Below, piece after piece: positions 33,076 through 46,664 of a stretch of DNA of 64,000 bases. Source of the DNA: Cordylochernes scorpioides (Eukaryota > Arthropoda > Arachnida > Pseudoscorpiones > Chernetidae). The DNA lies in NCBI GenBank assembly GCA_030710605.1, contig CP092875.1, forward strand, positions 67,656,754 through 67,720,753, given 5' to 3'. The position numbers and the translations under genes are program-made. The notes beneath the pieces were generated by a model. That model had not been told where the DNA came from. It saw only the letters and a list, made by a program, of their open reading frames with translations, and ran no database searches. How positions within the stretch are numbered: the stretch's first letter is position 1; each line of letters opens with the position of its first letter.

Positions 33076-36044
33076 TATCTACTTCTCAACTTGCTACCTT
33101 GTTTGAATAAAATCTTGTTTGTGAAAAATTAAGTAATTTCTGTTAAATACATTTTTCCATATTATATATTAATATTTTTCTCTTTATTATAATCATTTAT
33201 ATATTTTTAAATTTAAAATAAAATGTATTTTGAAATATTAAATATAAATTGTTTCAAAAATTGGGCATATGATTTATTCAATTTCTCTCTTCTCTTTCCA
33301 ACCTTTAAAATATTATGAATTACTATTAGTATTCGTATATATAAGCTATTATTATGTTTTTTATTTCTTGTAAATGTTTATATATGCAAATAAACATTGG
33401 TTTGAATAACGAATTTAGTATTATTTTGTGTATAACCCAATATTTTGATCTTTCACTCCTTACTTGCTTGGATCTTTTCATTTTTAAAACTCTCATGAGA
33501 ATCTTTTGAGAGACTATAATTCTTTAAAAATAGATTTGAGTGATAACAAATTTTTTATTCATATTTTAACATACTGTCAAACCATCATAAAAGCCTGAAA
33601 ATATCACCTAGGCTCAATTAAGATAACAATGATTATTCATTAATTTTAAGACATCTAAACGGATTTCTATCTACGTGTATGTTAAATATAAAAATATGCA
33701 GAAATTTAATGAACAAAAGATGGACATAAAACCTATCACAAATAAAATAAAGACTATATGAAAAGATAAAAGTGTAAAATAATCAGAGAAAATCTGTTAA
33801 ATAACAGAAAGTAAGATGAAGCAAGCAAACGAATGAAAATACAAGAAATTGGAGTAATACAAATGAATCATTTATGACTGAAAAAATATAAAATATAGTA
33901 AAAATCAATCGATTTATAAAAATAAAGATATAAATAACTAAATATATAATATTCATAGTTCAAATATTAACTATTGCCTTCATGTTTAAATAAATATAAA
34001 TAAATGTTCAGACATCTAATAAAATAGAGCCTCAAAATATTAGTATTATAATCGTGAGTGAGAAAGTAGAATAATTTATTCAGTGCAAAATTTAATACAT
34101 TTGCTTATATTAAATTGAAAAGAACAGAATATTTATAGAAAACATATTTGGAAAATAATGAATTTTAAAATATTTTTTGAAAAGGCTTACATTAAAAGGT
34201 GCCGTGAACTCAACTAATTCAAACTTTCAGCTACCAATGTAAAATACATTCTTATGGCAAAGATAAAAGCGACAAAGGCAGACATTATTAATATTGAACT
34301 TTTTTTCAATTCAAAGCGCTATGACCCCTAGCTATACTTGAGCTGAAATACATGTATGCTTTTACATTTGTCTATACATGTATATATGAAATAATTTTAG
34401 GCCGTAAAAATAATCATAATATATTAACAAGGAAAAGAAAAGGGAAAAATCGTAATAAAATATTTACAACAAAATTAGTTCATTTATCATTATTATTAAA
34501 GGATAAGTAAAAATGAGTTATGTAAGAGCTTAAACAGTTTAATAGGACAAATGAAATTACTAAACCTAAACGATAACAGAGAACTGTGTACAAAACAAGA
34601 ATGATATTTCTGACAATATATCTACAACTTGCATGTTATAAATATTTATGATATCATAAAAGATATTAGTTCCTATATATATATATAATTCAAAATATAT
34701 CTGCAAATGGTATTAAATTTAATATACGTTTCTTTACTTTAAATGAAAATCTTGGATCTGTTACTATTAATATATATATTTGATTCTTTAGCCCTGAAAA
34801 ACAGGACAACCCCGTAAAATATTTATTGAGTTTTTGTCCTCGTGTCCAAAAAAAAAAAAAAACCTCGAGTCCTCCATTGCTTTAAGCCTTTTTAAAAAGA
34901 TTCTGAAATTTCCATGATTTGAAATGAATTCAGAATTAGGAAAGCTTGGCCGGAAATATTTAACTATTGCAATAGTCTATTTATTATCAGAATCTACGTG
35001 GTCAAGATTTTTATGGAAAATTGAATGCAAAGTTGAAAGGAAATACAGAAAATAGATCATTTCCGAAAACTCAGAAATATGAAAATTGGCCAACTTAATA
35101 TGAATTCTTTGTTTGAACAAATATACAAAATATATCAGAATTCTAGATGTTTATTGAGTATGTTATAAATTGAACACAAGATCTTTGGGTAGACAAACTG
35201 ACAGACATGGAAGCTAATTGAATAAAACCTTTTAAAAAAGCATTGCAAAATTTCAGCATATTTCAAAGCCGCAAATATGCGAATTGAATTTTAGATGGAA
35301 AAACAAACAACCTGCAGGATTTCAGTATAATTTATATATTATTTTAATATTAATCCTTTATATCTTTGTATATTAGATGAATATCTTTATATAATGGAAT
35401 ATCTTAGCGGTCTAGGTGAAAATTTATTTTATCATGTCAACACCTTTTAGGTACAAATGTGCGATTACTTGATGCTCAATATTTGTCTTTCGGTTCTAAA
35501 AAATAAGAGACTCTTGGTTTAGAATATTTTTTCTTCAATTTTTGTTGTTTCGACAAATTTTGTCTTCGACAATAAAATACAACATTTTGTTTAGCTCTAT
35601 GGAGGTATAAATTTATAACGTCTTGCTAAAAGAATTTTGTTAAAACGCCGAATAAATATTCTCAAATTTCAAATAACTATAAATGTCACCAGGAAATATC
35701 TATATTTTAATTTGGTTATTTACCTCAAAGTAAGACTGTGATAAGACTTAAAGCTGGCTTTTTATCTATAAACCCGTTCATAGAACGCCTAATAATGAAT
35801 CAGTATATATAAGTTAGCAGAAGGACCTGACTTTGCGAAGCTTTTCCGCGGTGAAAGTTTGTCAAACGAATATTGAGATATCAAATCTTGTTTATTATGA
35901 TTGTATTATGCTCATTCTTATCAGTAATCGTGATTATAATAATAAACTTAGGATAGAACAACACGACCAGTATAGTAGTATCTAATTTACTCTTTATAAA
36001 TAATCAATAGATGTTGATATGAATCTAACATCGTGTTCTATGTG
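33076..36044. other. AT-rich spacer, unit 3
   Basis: Closely matches 50722-53558 in unit 4. Contains an A run at about 34850 next to CTCGAGTCCTCCATTGC. No gene seen. Confidence 0.55.
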
Positions 36045-36300
36045 GTTTAGTGTGCTGTGGAATTCTGCATCTGTGTCACTCCTATGTTCCTACTGCGGTG
36101 AAACTCCAGTAAAAGAGAAAAGATGCCATAATCTAAATCTACTCTGAGACCAAGGAGGCTCTGAGAAGGAATTCCTTACAAGACTCAGCAGGTCCAGTCC
36201 ACATGTGAGTAATGTTCCTCCATATCTAACTGGGAGAATTGGGGTGGACAACGTGGGTGACAAAGTTATCTTGAATTGTGAGACATCTTCTAAGATATAG
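36045..36300 (+). pseudogene. Exon-like block (VPPYL...), unit 3
   Basis: Same block as 19300-19515: CAGTCCACAT then GTGAGTAATG, then VPPYLTGRIGVDNVGDKVIL. Upstream codons carry an indel relative to unit 2. Confidence 0.35.
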
Positions 36301-36844
36301 TTTACCCTATGTGAACGGAATTGGCAGAAGCTAGGAAATACTTCGATGTTATTTTATCCAATGTGTTGTTTGGACGGCTAATAATTTGAAGAAATGTATT
36401 TTTAAAATAGTGCCAAAATAATAACAAATCGAATTTATATGAAAGGTTTTATTGTAATATATTGATATGTAAAGGTAAAAATCAAATATCATATGGAAAT
36501 AAGCTAAAAGCTTATTTCTAAGGTATTGTGGTTTTGTCATTTAAAAAACCTGAGTCACCTACTTAAATAAAACAATAAATATATAGTTTTAGGTTTCATT
36601 TTCCTTTTGACAGAAGGAGTGATATTTCTTTTAAAAAACAATATCCTTACAACAAAATTTCCATCTATATTGCGGCCGTGGAATTAGCATAGCGACATTG
36701 CCGAATAAACCTCACTGTAACTTTCTGAAGATTTATTGAATCCCTTGTAAACATCGTGGAATCCCAAGGCTGACGAGCCATTATTCTGAAACTATTATCT
36801 CGGTCACCTCGTTTTCATTCCCCGCTTTTTGAACAGTTCCAATA
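36301..36844. other. Spacer, unit 3
   Basis: AT-rich unit sequence matching unit 4 (54560-55140). No gene seen. Confidence 0.5.
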
Positions 36845-36935
36845 ATGTGTAATGCTACGTTTCAGCAGGATAATGCACCTGCGCATGATGCTGGTATTGT
36901 TCATAACTTCATACTTACAGAAATTTGTGGCTGCT
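36845..36935 (+). pseudogene. Tc1-type transposase fragment
   Basis: Reads ATFQQDNAPAHDAGIVHNFI. QQDNAPAH is the strongly conserved segment around the second catalytic Asp of Tc1/mariner transposases (family knowledge). Only about 25 codons remain and no terminal inverted repeats are near. It runs into the LINE fragment in the same frame context, a junction kept in unit 4. Confidence 0.65.
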
Positions 36936-37233
36936 TGACCCTACCTGTATCCACTGTTCAGAAGAGCTACAGACAGTCGATCATCTTCTCTTCAGCTGTC
37001 CAGCATTCCCAAGACATAGGATGCAAAGAGCTATCCTGCTCGGACTGACCCACCTCAATCATAGATCTATCTCCAGGTTTCCAGATTCACCCCCAGCGAG
37101 AAAATTCCTGGTCAACTGGTTCAACTCAGCAATCAAACACGACGCGAGTAAAAAACGCTCAACACTAGTCCATACTAGTGAGCTGGACTCCACGGGTAGA
37201 TGGTGGTCTGCACTTCAGGAACCTGGGTTATGA
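36925..37233 (+). pseudogene. LINE ORF2 C-terminal (zinc-knuckle) fragment, unit 3
   Basis: Reads LLDPTCIHCSEELQTVDHLL, FSCPAFPRHR and on to GRWWSALQEPGL. The CxxC-x8-H-x4-C pattern followed by a basic PRHR is typical of the end of ORF2 in I, Jockey and R1-type LINEs. No reverse transcriptase upstream. Unit 4 has the same fragment with frame changes. Confidence 0.65.
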
Positions 37234-38814
37234 ATATTCCTCTCTCTTGTGGGTGCTACCCTGACATTGTACTGACGTTCATCAATAGTCTGATAATTGG
37301 TCTCTGAACGACTTGCTCAACACCACACGAGGAACTGCGTGTTTGGGCTGTATGGGATGTTTCTCCCTGTACATACCATCTATTCTCTGTTTGACTCAAT
37401 TCCCTTGCGTAAAAATACAGTTGTTGCTGCCAAAATAGTTCTTCTGGGGACAGATTTTTCAGTTTCCCTATCTCACACACAAAATATATTCTGGTAACTT
37501 AATTACTTTTCAATCCAAGAATATTAAAATTGTGTACATTTAGCATAGCCAAGATTCCTTAACGATTTTATTGAATCCAAAGATATAAAATTTAAATTAA
37601 ATAAATTAACTTTAGAAGAAAAACAAAATACAATTTAGATATCTCAAGAATAAAAACAGATATTTTAAAATTTTAAATGACTATTCTGATAAACAACAAA
37701 ATTAAACTTTTCAAAGTTCTTCCCTAACAACATACTAAATTTTCATCTTTCTCAATTTATTTGTAATCATGAAAATTTCAGAATATTTTGAAAAATAATT
37801 GAAAGAGTTGAAGACTCGAGCTTTTTTTTTTTGTGAAAACGAGGAACAAACCTCAATGCATATTTTACTTGATCGTCCTGTCTTTCAGGACTTTAGAATC
37901 AACAATAATTTAATAGTAAAAGATCTGAGTGTTTTCATTTTTAGTCAAGAAAGTATATTAATTTCAATACCTTTTGCAGATTTGAATTCTATAGCAACAA
38001 ATGTCTTCAAGGAAACACTGTGACAATATATATTATATTGATTATAGATATTCCAAGAAATCTCTTTATTTTCTCGTTAAGAGCTTAATTTGTTCTCAGA
38101 ATGTTTGAACTCTCAATTTTTTTTCCTCTTCTAATAATAATGATAAATGAACAATTTTGGTGAAAATATTTTATAGTAATGTTTTTTTTTCTCTCTTTCT
38201 CCTTGTCAATATCCTATGACTATTCCATATGGCCTACATTTTTTAAATATGTATAGAAAAATATAGAGGCATGCTTGTATGATAGCGCAAGTGTCCCTAG
38301 GGGGACATAGCGCTTTAAATTGAAATAAATCCAAGATTATTGAATTTTTTCAATTAACATAATTATTTTTATTTTAATTAGATCCTGGTGTGTCATTTCT
38401 AATTTCAAGTTGTATATGTTAAATTAGCGCCATCTTTCTTTAAAATCACTGATAAATAGCGCTAAGAATATAATAATGCTATTCTAGAAGTAAGAAAAGA
38501 AAGAGAGATAATAGATTTCAAACTTTTCATTGGAGAACTATTTCTCCTTATTTGGCAAACATATTCACTCGGAGAGTTACAGAGCGTTGTCTTACCCATT
38601 TGGTTTGAATTATATATATAGGTTTTATCCTCCGCGTAAAATTATAATTTCATAATATTTGATACTATACGATATACATTCAATAGATTTTTAATTATGC
38701 AATATGTGCACAGTTATTAGAAATGAATTCACACAATTCTACGACCCTTTATTAGATGTTATTGAGAGAATATTATTTATTAATGTCCCCTCTAATAACT
38801 CGTTTTTTTTTAGG
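37234..38814. other. Spacer, unit 3
   Basis: AT-rich sequence matched by unit 4. A short hairpin lies at 38284-38314. A 74-codon frame at 37799-38023 is close to a homologous stretch in unit 4 (about 56100-56316) and contains CENEEQTSMHILLDRPVFQD, another C...H...C-like pattern, so it may be a further decayed LINE end. No intact gene. Confidence 0.45.
38284..38314. repeat. 31-bp palindrome (AGCGC...AGCGCT), unit 3
   Basis: AGCGCAAGTGTCCC, TAG, GGGGACATAGCGCT: nearly self-complementary. Conserved in unit 4 at 58478-58508. Purpose unknown; possibly the end of a small transposable element. Confidence 0.5.
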
Positions 38815-38890
38815 TTGCTGCTCCTGTGTGTGACCTTCCCTTCCAAAGTGAAAGTTCTGTCCAAGAGGAATCTTTCCTGATTGCGGTAAT
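38815..38890 (+). pseudogene. 70-nt exon-like block, unit 3 (decayed)
   Basis: Orthologue of 4187-4256 with several indels that are not multiples of three. The splice-like borders TTTTTTTAG and GCGGTAATA are kept. Confidence 0.35.
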
Positions 38891-39329
38891 ACAAAACTTA
38901 CCTTTTATCAATACAACTTCCTCAATGGTGTGCTTGAAATTGACAATTTTGAAAATATATCACAATGGCCAGAGTTGGGTTTAGTCACGTATTCCGTGCT
39001 AATAATAAAATTATGAAGATATTTAAACCAAGAGAGAAGTACTTCAAATTACCAAAGGTTTTCCTTTTTGTTTGCGCTAGTTATAAATTTTTCATATTAG
39101 TAATGTATTATCTATAATATTTAACTTCTTCATGATGAAGGAAAAGAAAAAATTATAAAAAAGACAAGGTTTTATACCATTGAAATACGTTAGGATTACA
39201 TTATCTTGAAATTCACAGCATCATTCACAAGGATGTGAAATTGTGTAATACCTTTTTGAATTTGATGGTCACATAACACTGGTATAATATAGCTTGTGTA
39301 AGTTTTACATCAAACCAAGGCAAAATCCA

Positions 39330-40073
39330 TGTTGTTTTGGTGGCATTTGATTTATATGGCCCCAAAATTCGTATTGAAGAAGTCTTATTATTTTGGCGCC
39401 AATTGTTGGACCTTGAACGCTACCCTTCAGGTTAAACCTCTACTTTTCATATTGAAGGAGAAGGTACAAAAATACCGTTTAAACTTTGCAGCAGTGGAAA
39501 TTGCATGGAAATCTGGTGCAAATATGATCAAGTTGAAAGAGTCAATTTCAGCTCGAATTGCTATCAATGGATGATGTTGAAATCCTATGTCATGATCAGG
39601 AAGGGAGTGCAGGGGGAGTCAGTAGAATAGTATGCTTAGAAACTCTCCTTTTTGAGGGTGTGGATTCCACTCTGGAGGGGCGTGGGTGGGAGCCCTCCAG
39701 GAGGGGGGTGGGGTTGTATACCACCTCTCTCGCGACTCCCTTCCTGGATAAATAGCTTCTTAAGCCTCTTTTTGAGAACCAAATACTATTAATTCTTTCT
39801 ATAATTACATAACACAGGACATACACAGAGAAAGTGAGCCCCATAGGCTCAGAGGACCAGTCTGTGGCCTCCCCCTGAACCCATTGATCCTTTGGCCTGG
39901 CTTGTGACCTTTCCTTGGGCCCTATTGATTCGGTGGACTGGGATGTGTGCTGACTCTAAGCTGGCCATGATTTTCATCAACAATATGCCAACTGCTTGCT
40001 CTACTTTATCTTGTGGTATCCCAGCATTTACGATGGGACTCTGAATAAATATACCCAATGAAGTACTGAACAA
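39330..40073 (-). pseudogene. Conserved minus-strand ORF block, unit 3 (broken)
   Basis: Frames 39596-39844 and 39849-40073 together match the 158-codon ORF of units 1 and 2. A frameshift near 39845-39880 separates them. Confidence 0.35.
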
Positions 40074-40190
40074 ATTTGAGCGTTAAACCTTTTTTGTTGA
40101 TTTAATTCTATCTCTATATAAATTAAACTAATTTTAGAGGTTCAAATGATACATTTTGGCCAATAAGTCCTGAACCCTTTTATTTTTGTT

Positions 40191-40258
40191 AAAAATTGAG
40201 GCAAACTAGATTGAAATAATTTTAGTTTCAATTTTAGTTTGCCTTTAAATTTTAATAA
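40191..40258. repeat. Hairpin repeat (GGCAAACTA), unit 3
   Basis: Shortened version of the hairpin in other units. GATTGAAAT and ATTTCAAT-like differences from units 1, 2 and 4 fall on both arms, keeping pairing. Confidence 0.6.
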
Positions 40259-40325
40259 AAAATAAAAAGTTTCGGGTCTTATGGTCCAACCTGTATATTT
40301 GATTTAAATATAAATAAATTTATAT

Positions 40326-40525
40326 AAATTTACTGCCAATGCGCTTCTTTTAAATATCATCAAATATTATATCTACAGACCTTACTGCAATGATATGAGC
40401 TTTTGAATGAGAGGACTTGGCTCATCAGTACTGAACCCTCTCATTCAATAACTCATATCATTGCAGTAAGGTCTGTAGAGATAATATTTGATGATATTTA
40501 AAAGAAGCGCATTGCCAGTAAATTT
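40326..40525. mobile_element. Palindrome with hammerhead-like strand
   Basis: Arms about 40326-40415 and 40432-40525, starting TTTACTGCCAATGCGCTTCT. The loop on the minus strand is TTCAGTACTGATGAGCCAAG, flanked by GAGAGGG and CCTCTC, which is strand A of the 374-bp family (TTCACCA, CTGATGA, GCCAA). Strands B and C are absent. The GAATG/CAATG..TTCTTTTA start is shared with the elements at 53571 and 56332. Unit-3 specific. Confidence 0.65.
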
Positions 40526-41132
40526 ATTTGTGTAAAATTCTAACGATAGATGGCAATTAAATTTAATTTACAAATAAATGAATATCTTCAACTTTTTTAT
40601 ATTTTTCCAGTGTTTCCAACCACTTTTATATTTTACCCCTCTGTCCAGATATATTTAATTTTTTTTCATTATAATTGAATTATTTTTTATTATTTATTGA
40701 GTATGGAGTACACGCTCCACGCTCTTCAAAATATTAGTCTACTCAGAATTTAAATACAAAGTAAACACAATTGAAAATAATTAATTTATTCAAGGATAGC
40801 TCTATTTTCGAAACAATAGCAAATATATTTATATAAAAAGAGCATACCTCGATATGTTAAAGAAAAAAATGTTTTTATTTCTTTAACAAATCTAGGTAGG
40901 CTTTTTTATTTAAATATATAAAATTCTGATCGTTTTTTGACACAAAATAACAAATAGAGTTTTCCTAAAGAGGGCAAGTCGCTGAAACGTTAAAAAATGA
41001 AATATAAAAAGATTGAAGATATTCATTTATGATTTTAATTAAATGAATCAACTACACAAATAGTTTCTCCATAATATACATATTGGTGACAATTCCTTAA
41101 CCTTTGTGTGTGTGAATTTTGTGACCCGCGTG

Positions 41133-41331
41133 ATTCTGAAGTTGTTTGTCCCAACATCTACGTAACATTTTGGTGGTAGATGCTGGGTAGATTTAGTGAA
41201 AACAGACTGAAGATCGCCGAGAAAACTTTGTGGCCATGGCTGCTATGATCGACATTTTCAGAGACTGGCTCAAGGGTTTCATCGCCGTTTCAAAGCCATG
41301 AGTTTCCTCCAAGATTACCATGTCCCTATAG
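41133..41331 (+). mobile_element. Fragment of miniature LTR element, unit 3
   Basis: Orthologue of 6685-6883. Confidence 0.55.
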
Positions 41332-41341
41332 CCTTTCGTAG

Positions 41342-41844
41342 GTGTACAGCATCGTTGATCAGAATAATCTGATTCTGCTCTTTGTTAGTTTTATTTCTAC
41401 AAGTCTGCAAGATGACAAAACTCCCGTCCGGCCACCAGACCTGCTGTCTTCCTTGCGCGGTCTCAAGTCTAAAGAGCCTTCACTTGAAATGATCGTGTTA
41501 AAGGATGCTCAACGCGTGCTGCACTCCTGGAGCCTCTACTAGCGGCTACTACAGGTCATCAACTTCCGGGTGGTGCACGAGGTAAAAAATGTCGTCCTGC
41601 GAATTTAAGAATGACCCTCACACACATCCACAGCCTGTTCGCGGGAAGGAATCTGGATTCAGCTTATCCTACAAATATATTCTTCAAAGCTGAGGGCGTG
41701 ATTGGACATTCCCTTCATTTGTGTCGCCTCCGCTTAATCTCCTCAGCCGACCTACGCCTCAATAACCTTTCGGGACACTACATGCCAGGACATCCTGAAC
41801 AATCTGCCTCGAGGTCTGCCAACTATGCGATAGATCGCTTATGA
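41342..41844 (+). pseudogene. Conserved plus-strand ORF, unit 3 (TAG plus frameshift)
   Basis: Shares the TAG (41540-41542). One A is missing from the run before TGTCGTCC, shifting the frame at about 41588. The later part still reads IHSLFAGRNLDSAYPTNIFF and NLSGHYMPGHPEQ. Confidence 0.5.
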
Positions 41845-42302
41845 ACTGTATATGGAGTTGCCGCTACCTTCAACCATCCCAAGATGATTTCGTCCCAGAA
41901 GGTGTTTCTGGGGATCAACTGGCCGTTCTCATAGATTTCGACTTCAAAAGAAGATCACTTAATCATCCTCTTGTAATGAAGAGATTTTAACTAATCTATC
42001 TTCCTGTATCTATATTATCTATTATTTATATTTTCTATCGATGTTATCCTGTGAAATAAAATTATAATAAAATTATAATTTTTCTAAATTTTATTTTGGT
42101 AGCAACTTATTTTATATTAGATATCACACAAACAATTTATCATATTTAAAAACTATTTCTTCAAAAATGTTTTTTCAATAAAATAGATATATTTATTAAT
42201 GTCTTCTTTGAATCCTTCTAAATATTAGTTTAACTATATAGAGATAGAATTATTTCAATAACACCTTTTAAAATGTGAATTTATTATCATTATTATTTCA
42301 AT

Positions 42303-43507
42303 TTCATTTGACCCCAATACATTCTTGATATTGGGGTATGTTATTCCTTTTTTGGTCTAGATCTCCAATTTAACCTTGATATTGAAGATTGTTATTCCTT
42401 TTTGCTCTAGATCCCCAATATACCCTTGATATTGGGGGTTGTTATTCCTTTATGTTCTCTAGATCTCCAATATACCCTTGATATTGGAGTTCGTTACTCC
42501 TTTTTGGTCCAGATCTCCAATATAACCTTGATATTGGGGTTTGTTATTCCTTATTGTTCTAGATCTCCGATATAATCTTGATATTGGAGTTTTTTTATTT
42601 ATTTTTGTTCTTGATCTCCAATATACTCTTGATATTGGGGTTGTTATTCCTTTTTGTTCTAGATCTCCAATATACTCTTCATATTGGAGTTTGTTACTCT
42701 TTTTTGTCTAGATATCCAATATACCCTTAATATTAGAGTTTGTTATTTCTTTTTGTTCTAGATTCCCAATATACACTTGATATTGTGGTTTGTTATTCCT
42801 TTTTGGTCTAGATCTCCAATATACCCTTGATATTGGGGTTTGTTATTTATTTTTGTTTTAGATCCACAATATACCCTTTATATTGTGGTTTGTTATTCCT
42901 TTTTTTCTTGATCTCCAATATACCCTTGATATTGTGGTTTGTTATTCCTTTTTGGACTAGATCTCCAATATACTCTTGATATTGGAGTTTGTTATTCCTT
43001 TTTGTTCTAGATCTCCAATATTCTCTTGAAATTGGAGTTTCCTATTTCTTTTTGGGATCCATATCTCCATTTTACTCTTAATATTGTGGTTTGTTATTCC
43101 TTTTTGGTCTAGATCCCCAATATACCCTTGATATTGTTGTTTTTTATCCCTTTTTGGACTAGATCTCCAATATACTCTTGATATTAGAGTTTGTTATTTA
43201 TTTTTGTTCTAGATCTCCAATATACTCTTGATATTGGGGTTTGTTATTCCCTTTTGTTCTAGATCTCTAATATACTCTTGATTTTGGAGTTTCTTATTCC
43301 TTTTTGGTCCAGATCTCCAATATACTCTTAATATTGGGGTCTGTTATTCCTTTTTGTTCTAGATACCCAATAAACCCTTGATATTGGAGTTTCTTATTCC
43401 TTTTTGGTCCAGATCTCCAATATACTCTTGATATTGGAGTTTGTTATTTCTTTTTGTTCTAGATCTCCAATATACTTCTGATATTGAAGTTTGTTATTCC
43501 TTTTTGA
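42303..43507. repeat. 50-bp minisatellite, unit 3 (~24 copies)
   Basis: Same repeat as units 1, 2 and 4, with more irregular copies. The CCACAATAT/ATATTGTGG variant recurs at about 42864-42888. Confidence 0.95.
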
Positions 43508-43990
43508 TAAGCTGAAATGTTTATTTTTTCAGAATATATTTCTGAATTTCCTTTTTTTCAAACTCCAAATATCTTTCCTCTACTCTCTCGCTTTCTTTCT
43601 TGCTCGCTTTTCTATCCATTTGTGTCGCTAGTAATGATGATAAATTCACTTTTTTTTTACAGACAGCGAGTAATTTTAAATTAAATTTTTATAATTATAT
43701 TTGTTCAGTACTAAATCTTCTTTTAATGATTCAGAGTCTCAACAACCAATGTAGGGTATACCCTGAGATAAGGTAGAGCTGGCACTTGGCATGTTGTTGT
43801 TTCAATGGCTGGCTGAAGGGTTGGCTACTGACTGGACTACTGGATCGCGGGGCTCGGGTTAGGTCATAGGCTAGGTCATTGGATCTATGTAGTTCAGGGG
43901 ATGGCCACAGACTGGTCCACTGGATGGGGCTATGGGGCTGACTTGGATTGATAATCCCATCCTTCAGAATAAAATACCTTCTCTAAAAAT
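43508..43990 (-). other. Conserved post-minisatellite block, unit 3
   Basis: As 9211-9700 but the minus-strand frame is shortened by changes near its start (CCATCCTTCAGAATAAAATA replaces the start codon region). Confidence 0.35.
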
Positions 43991-44394
43991 AAAATTGAAC
44001 CACCATTTGTTGACACGAAATTTTTTACAGGGAATATATCTCTTATTTAAAGCTTGGTGAATTTTACATTATTTCTCTAAATATATATTTATGTAGTCGC
44101 TAAAAACCTTTACCAACCAATTGTAAAATATGAATCCTCAAATTAATAAAGAACCTTGATGGAAATATTAAATTAGATGTGAGCTCATTACTCTTAAAGA
44201 ATTTTAATGTAGAATTAGATATCATTTTTGTTATAGATATACAACAGTTTTAAGCTACGAAACTGACATTTCTTAAGTTCAAATCCAATGAGAGAGAATG
44301 GAAAAGTTATTTTCATTTGAAAATCAGAAATTCATTAATATCATCTATTATGGGGTCATTTATTTATGGTAGTTTACATTTAAAGTATACCAAG

Positions 44395-44790
44395 AGATCA
44401 TCTGATATAAAATATCAAGTTGGGGATTTAAAAGGTGAATTACACAAAGACCATCTGCAATGAGGTGGTGTCAATCTGTTCTCTATAATAGAACTATACC
44501 AAAATTATCTTATATCAGAGTGGTTTATCAAGTTGAAATTATAATTTCAATAATTCCAGAATCATCTGTTATTTGAGATGGTTGTCTTATGTTAATTTAT
44601 AGTGAATTATACCATGATCATCTGATTTGAGGTGGTCGCCATGTTAAAATATATATTTGAATTATATAAAAATCATCTGCTTTGAGATGGTGCTTAATGG
44701 TAATTTACAGTTGATTCATACCAAGATCATCTGCTATGAGGTGGTCACCTTAGTCATATTTTATATTTGAATTAATCCAAGACCATATGA
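44395..44790. repeat. 55-bp degenerate minisatellite, unit 3
   Basis: Seven copies of the ATCATCTGCTATGAGGTGGT type, orthologous to 10113-10490. Confidence 0.7.
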
Positions 44791-46664
44791 AGAACTGTCC
44801 CTATGTTCAAAACAACATGTGATCGACACTAAGCGTTCTATTAACTAAAATTACTTTTTAGTATTCACAGAGATATACTATTAATCACCTTTTATAAATA
44901 TAATTTAATCAATTATTTTTGTTTCATCAAGAGAATATAGTTGTATTCCATATTTTTAAAATAATTTTATATTACTAAAACTCCTCACAGTCTTGAAATG
45001 TCTTTTATTAACTCCCAAACTGAATGATTTATTTAAATTAACGAGTTTGAAGAATTTATGAACTTTGACTAAATGGATGCCTATTTATCAATTAAACGAG
45101 TTCTTACCTTTAAATTATTAACTAGCAATTCATTAGTTTCGTTTACTTCTAAATGAATATAATTTTCTAAATAAAATATCCTAAATGCCTATCATCAATT
45201 ATTTTTTGCATAATTCTGTGGAATATTTTATTAAAGAAATAAATATTCTGATATAATTTTCAGTTTCAAGATATTTTAATCAATATATATCGACAAACAT
45301 ACCATGTCAATCTAATTTATTTCTATTGTATTTCAACACCTGTAAGTTACTTCCTCTCACCACTACTTTAAACTAATATTTTTTTGTGTGTTTTATAGAG
45401 GTTTTAGCCAGTCTGCTCAAAATTATATGTTGCTTCACTTCAATCCTTCAATATAAAATAAATTCAAATTCGAATTCAATAAAAAATTTTGAAACTCAAC
45501 TATTATGTGTAACTGGTTATTATAAATTTCATTCATCCATTGGAGAAAAAAGGAGAACATAGATGACACCCCATTTTACTATAATACCCTGAATACACTT
45601 TGCATATTTTTTTTAACATTTTGAATATTTAATGACAGGAAAAGTAGCCCCTTACATTTTGGATCAATATTTTCCAACAAATTTCGATTTTCATTTTTGC
45701 CATAGAATATCCTAAGTAACTTTTACTACAAATCATGGGCTCCAGATGGGGAGTTTTGAATTTAAAAGAGCTGTTATTGTGTGGGTTTGTCAAGAGCCAT
45801 ACCTGCTAGTTCGAAGAGACAGTCAATAGATATTACAATTTTTGTGGTAATTTCAATAGGTGATATGGCTAGTGCATTTTTATAAAAATATATTCTTGAC
45901 AAATTTGTTATCAATTTATGAAATTTTTAATGTTTCCAAATTATATTGAGGTGAAGTAAAATATTCAACATATAAATGGCCGAGGCATTTATTTATCAAG
46001 GGTTTTTAATGAAGCATATTATGCTATCTCTGTCATGAAATTAGAATCCTTTCTATTTGACCATAAGTCGGCACTGCATGGACAGTGAGTTTTCTTGATC
46101 ATCAAATTACATATAAAATGAAGAAAGATTGTATATTCAAGTAACCAAAGAAAGGAATCCCACTTTGAACTCTGTATTTACAAATAGAAATTTTACATTT
46201 TAATCCTTCCATAAAATTGGCACAATAAATTCATCTGTCCAAACATTTTTTGTAAGATTCAAACACCTTCATATCTCATTTTTTTGTTACGAAATTGAAG
46301 CTCTTTCGTAACTGATTAGAGACCTAGCCAAAGCCATCACATACAGGTTGGCATTTTGTCTGAATAAACTGAACTGAGGTTGTTGCTCATTATTTATCAC
46401 CACCATTACGTTTTATAGTGGAGCTAAACAAAATGTATTATTAAATGATTATTTATAGATGGAGAGCTTCATATTACAACACACACATACATAGGTAAAC
46501 TTAAGGAAGTTTCCTCTTTTAGTATTTATATCGGGATTAAGGCGATTACTCTGAAAGATATTTGATATAGAGTTATTTTTATTGAAGACACACGAAATAA
46601 CCGAATATGAACAAAATATCCTTTAGAGATATCAAGAAACTAGTTGAGACTGGAGTCTTCATTT
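44791..46664. other. Spacer, unit 3
   Basis: AT-rich unit sequence shared with units 1 and 2; the empty site of the unit 1 SINE is near 46190. No gene seen. Confidence 0.5.
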
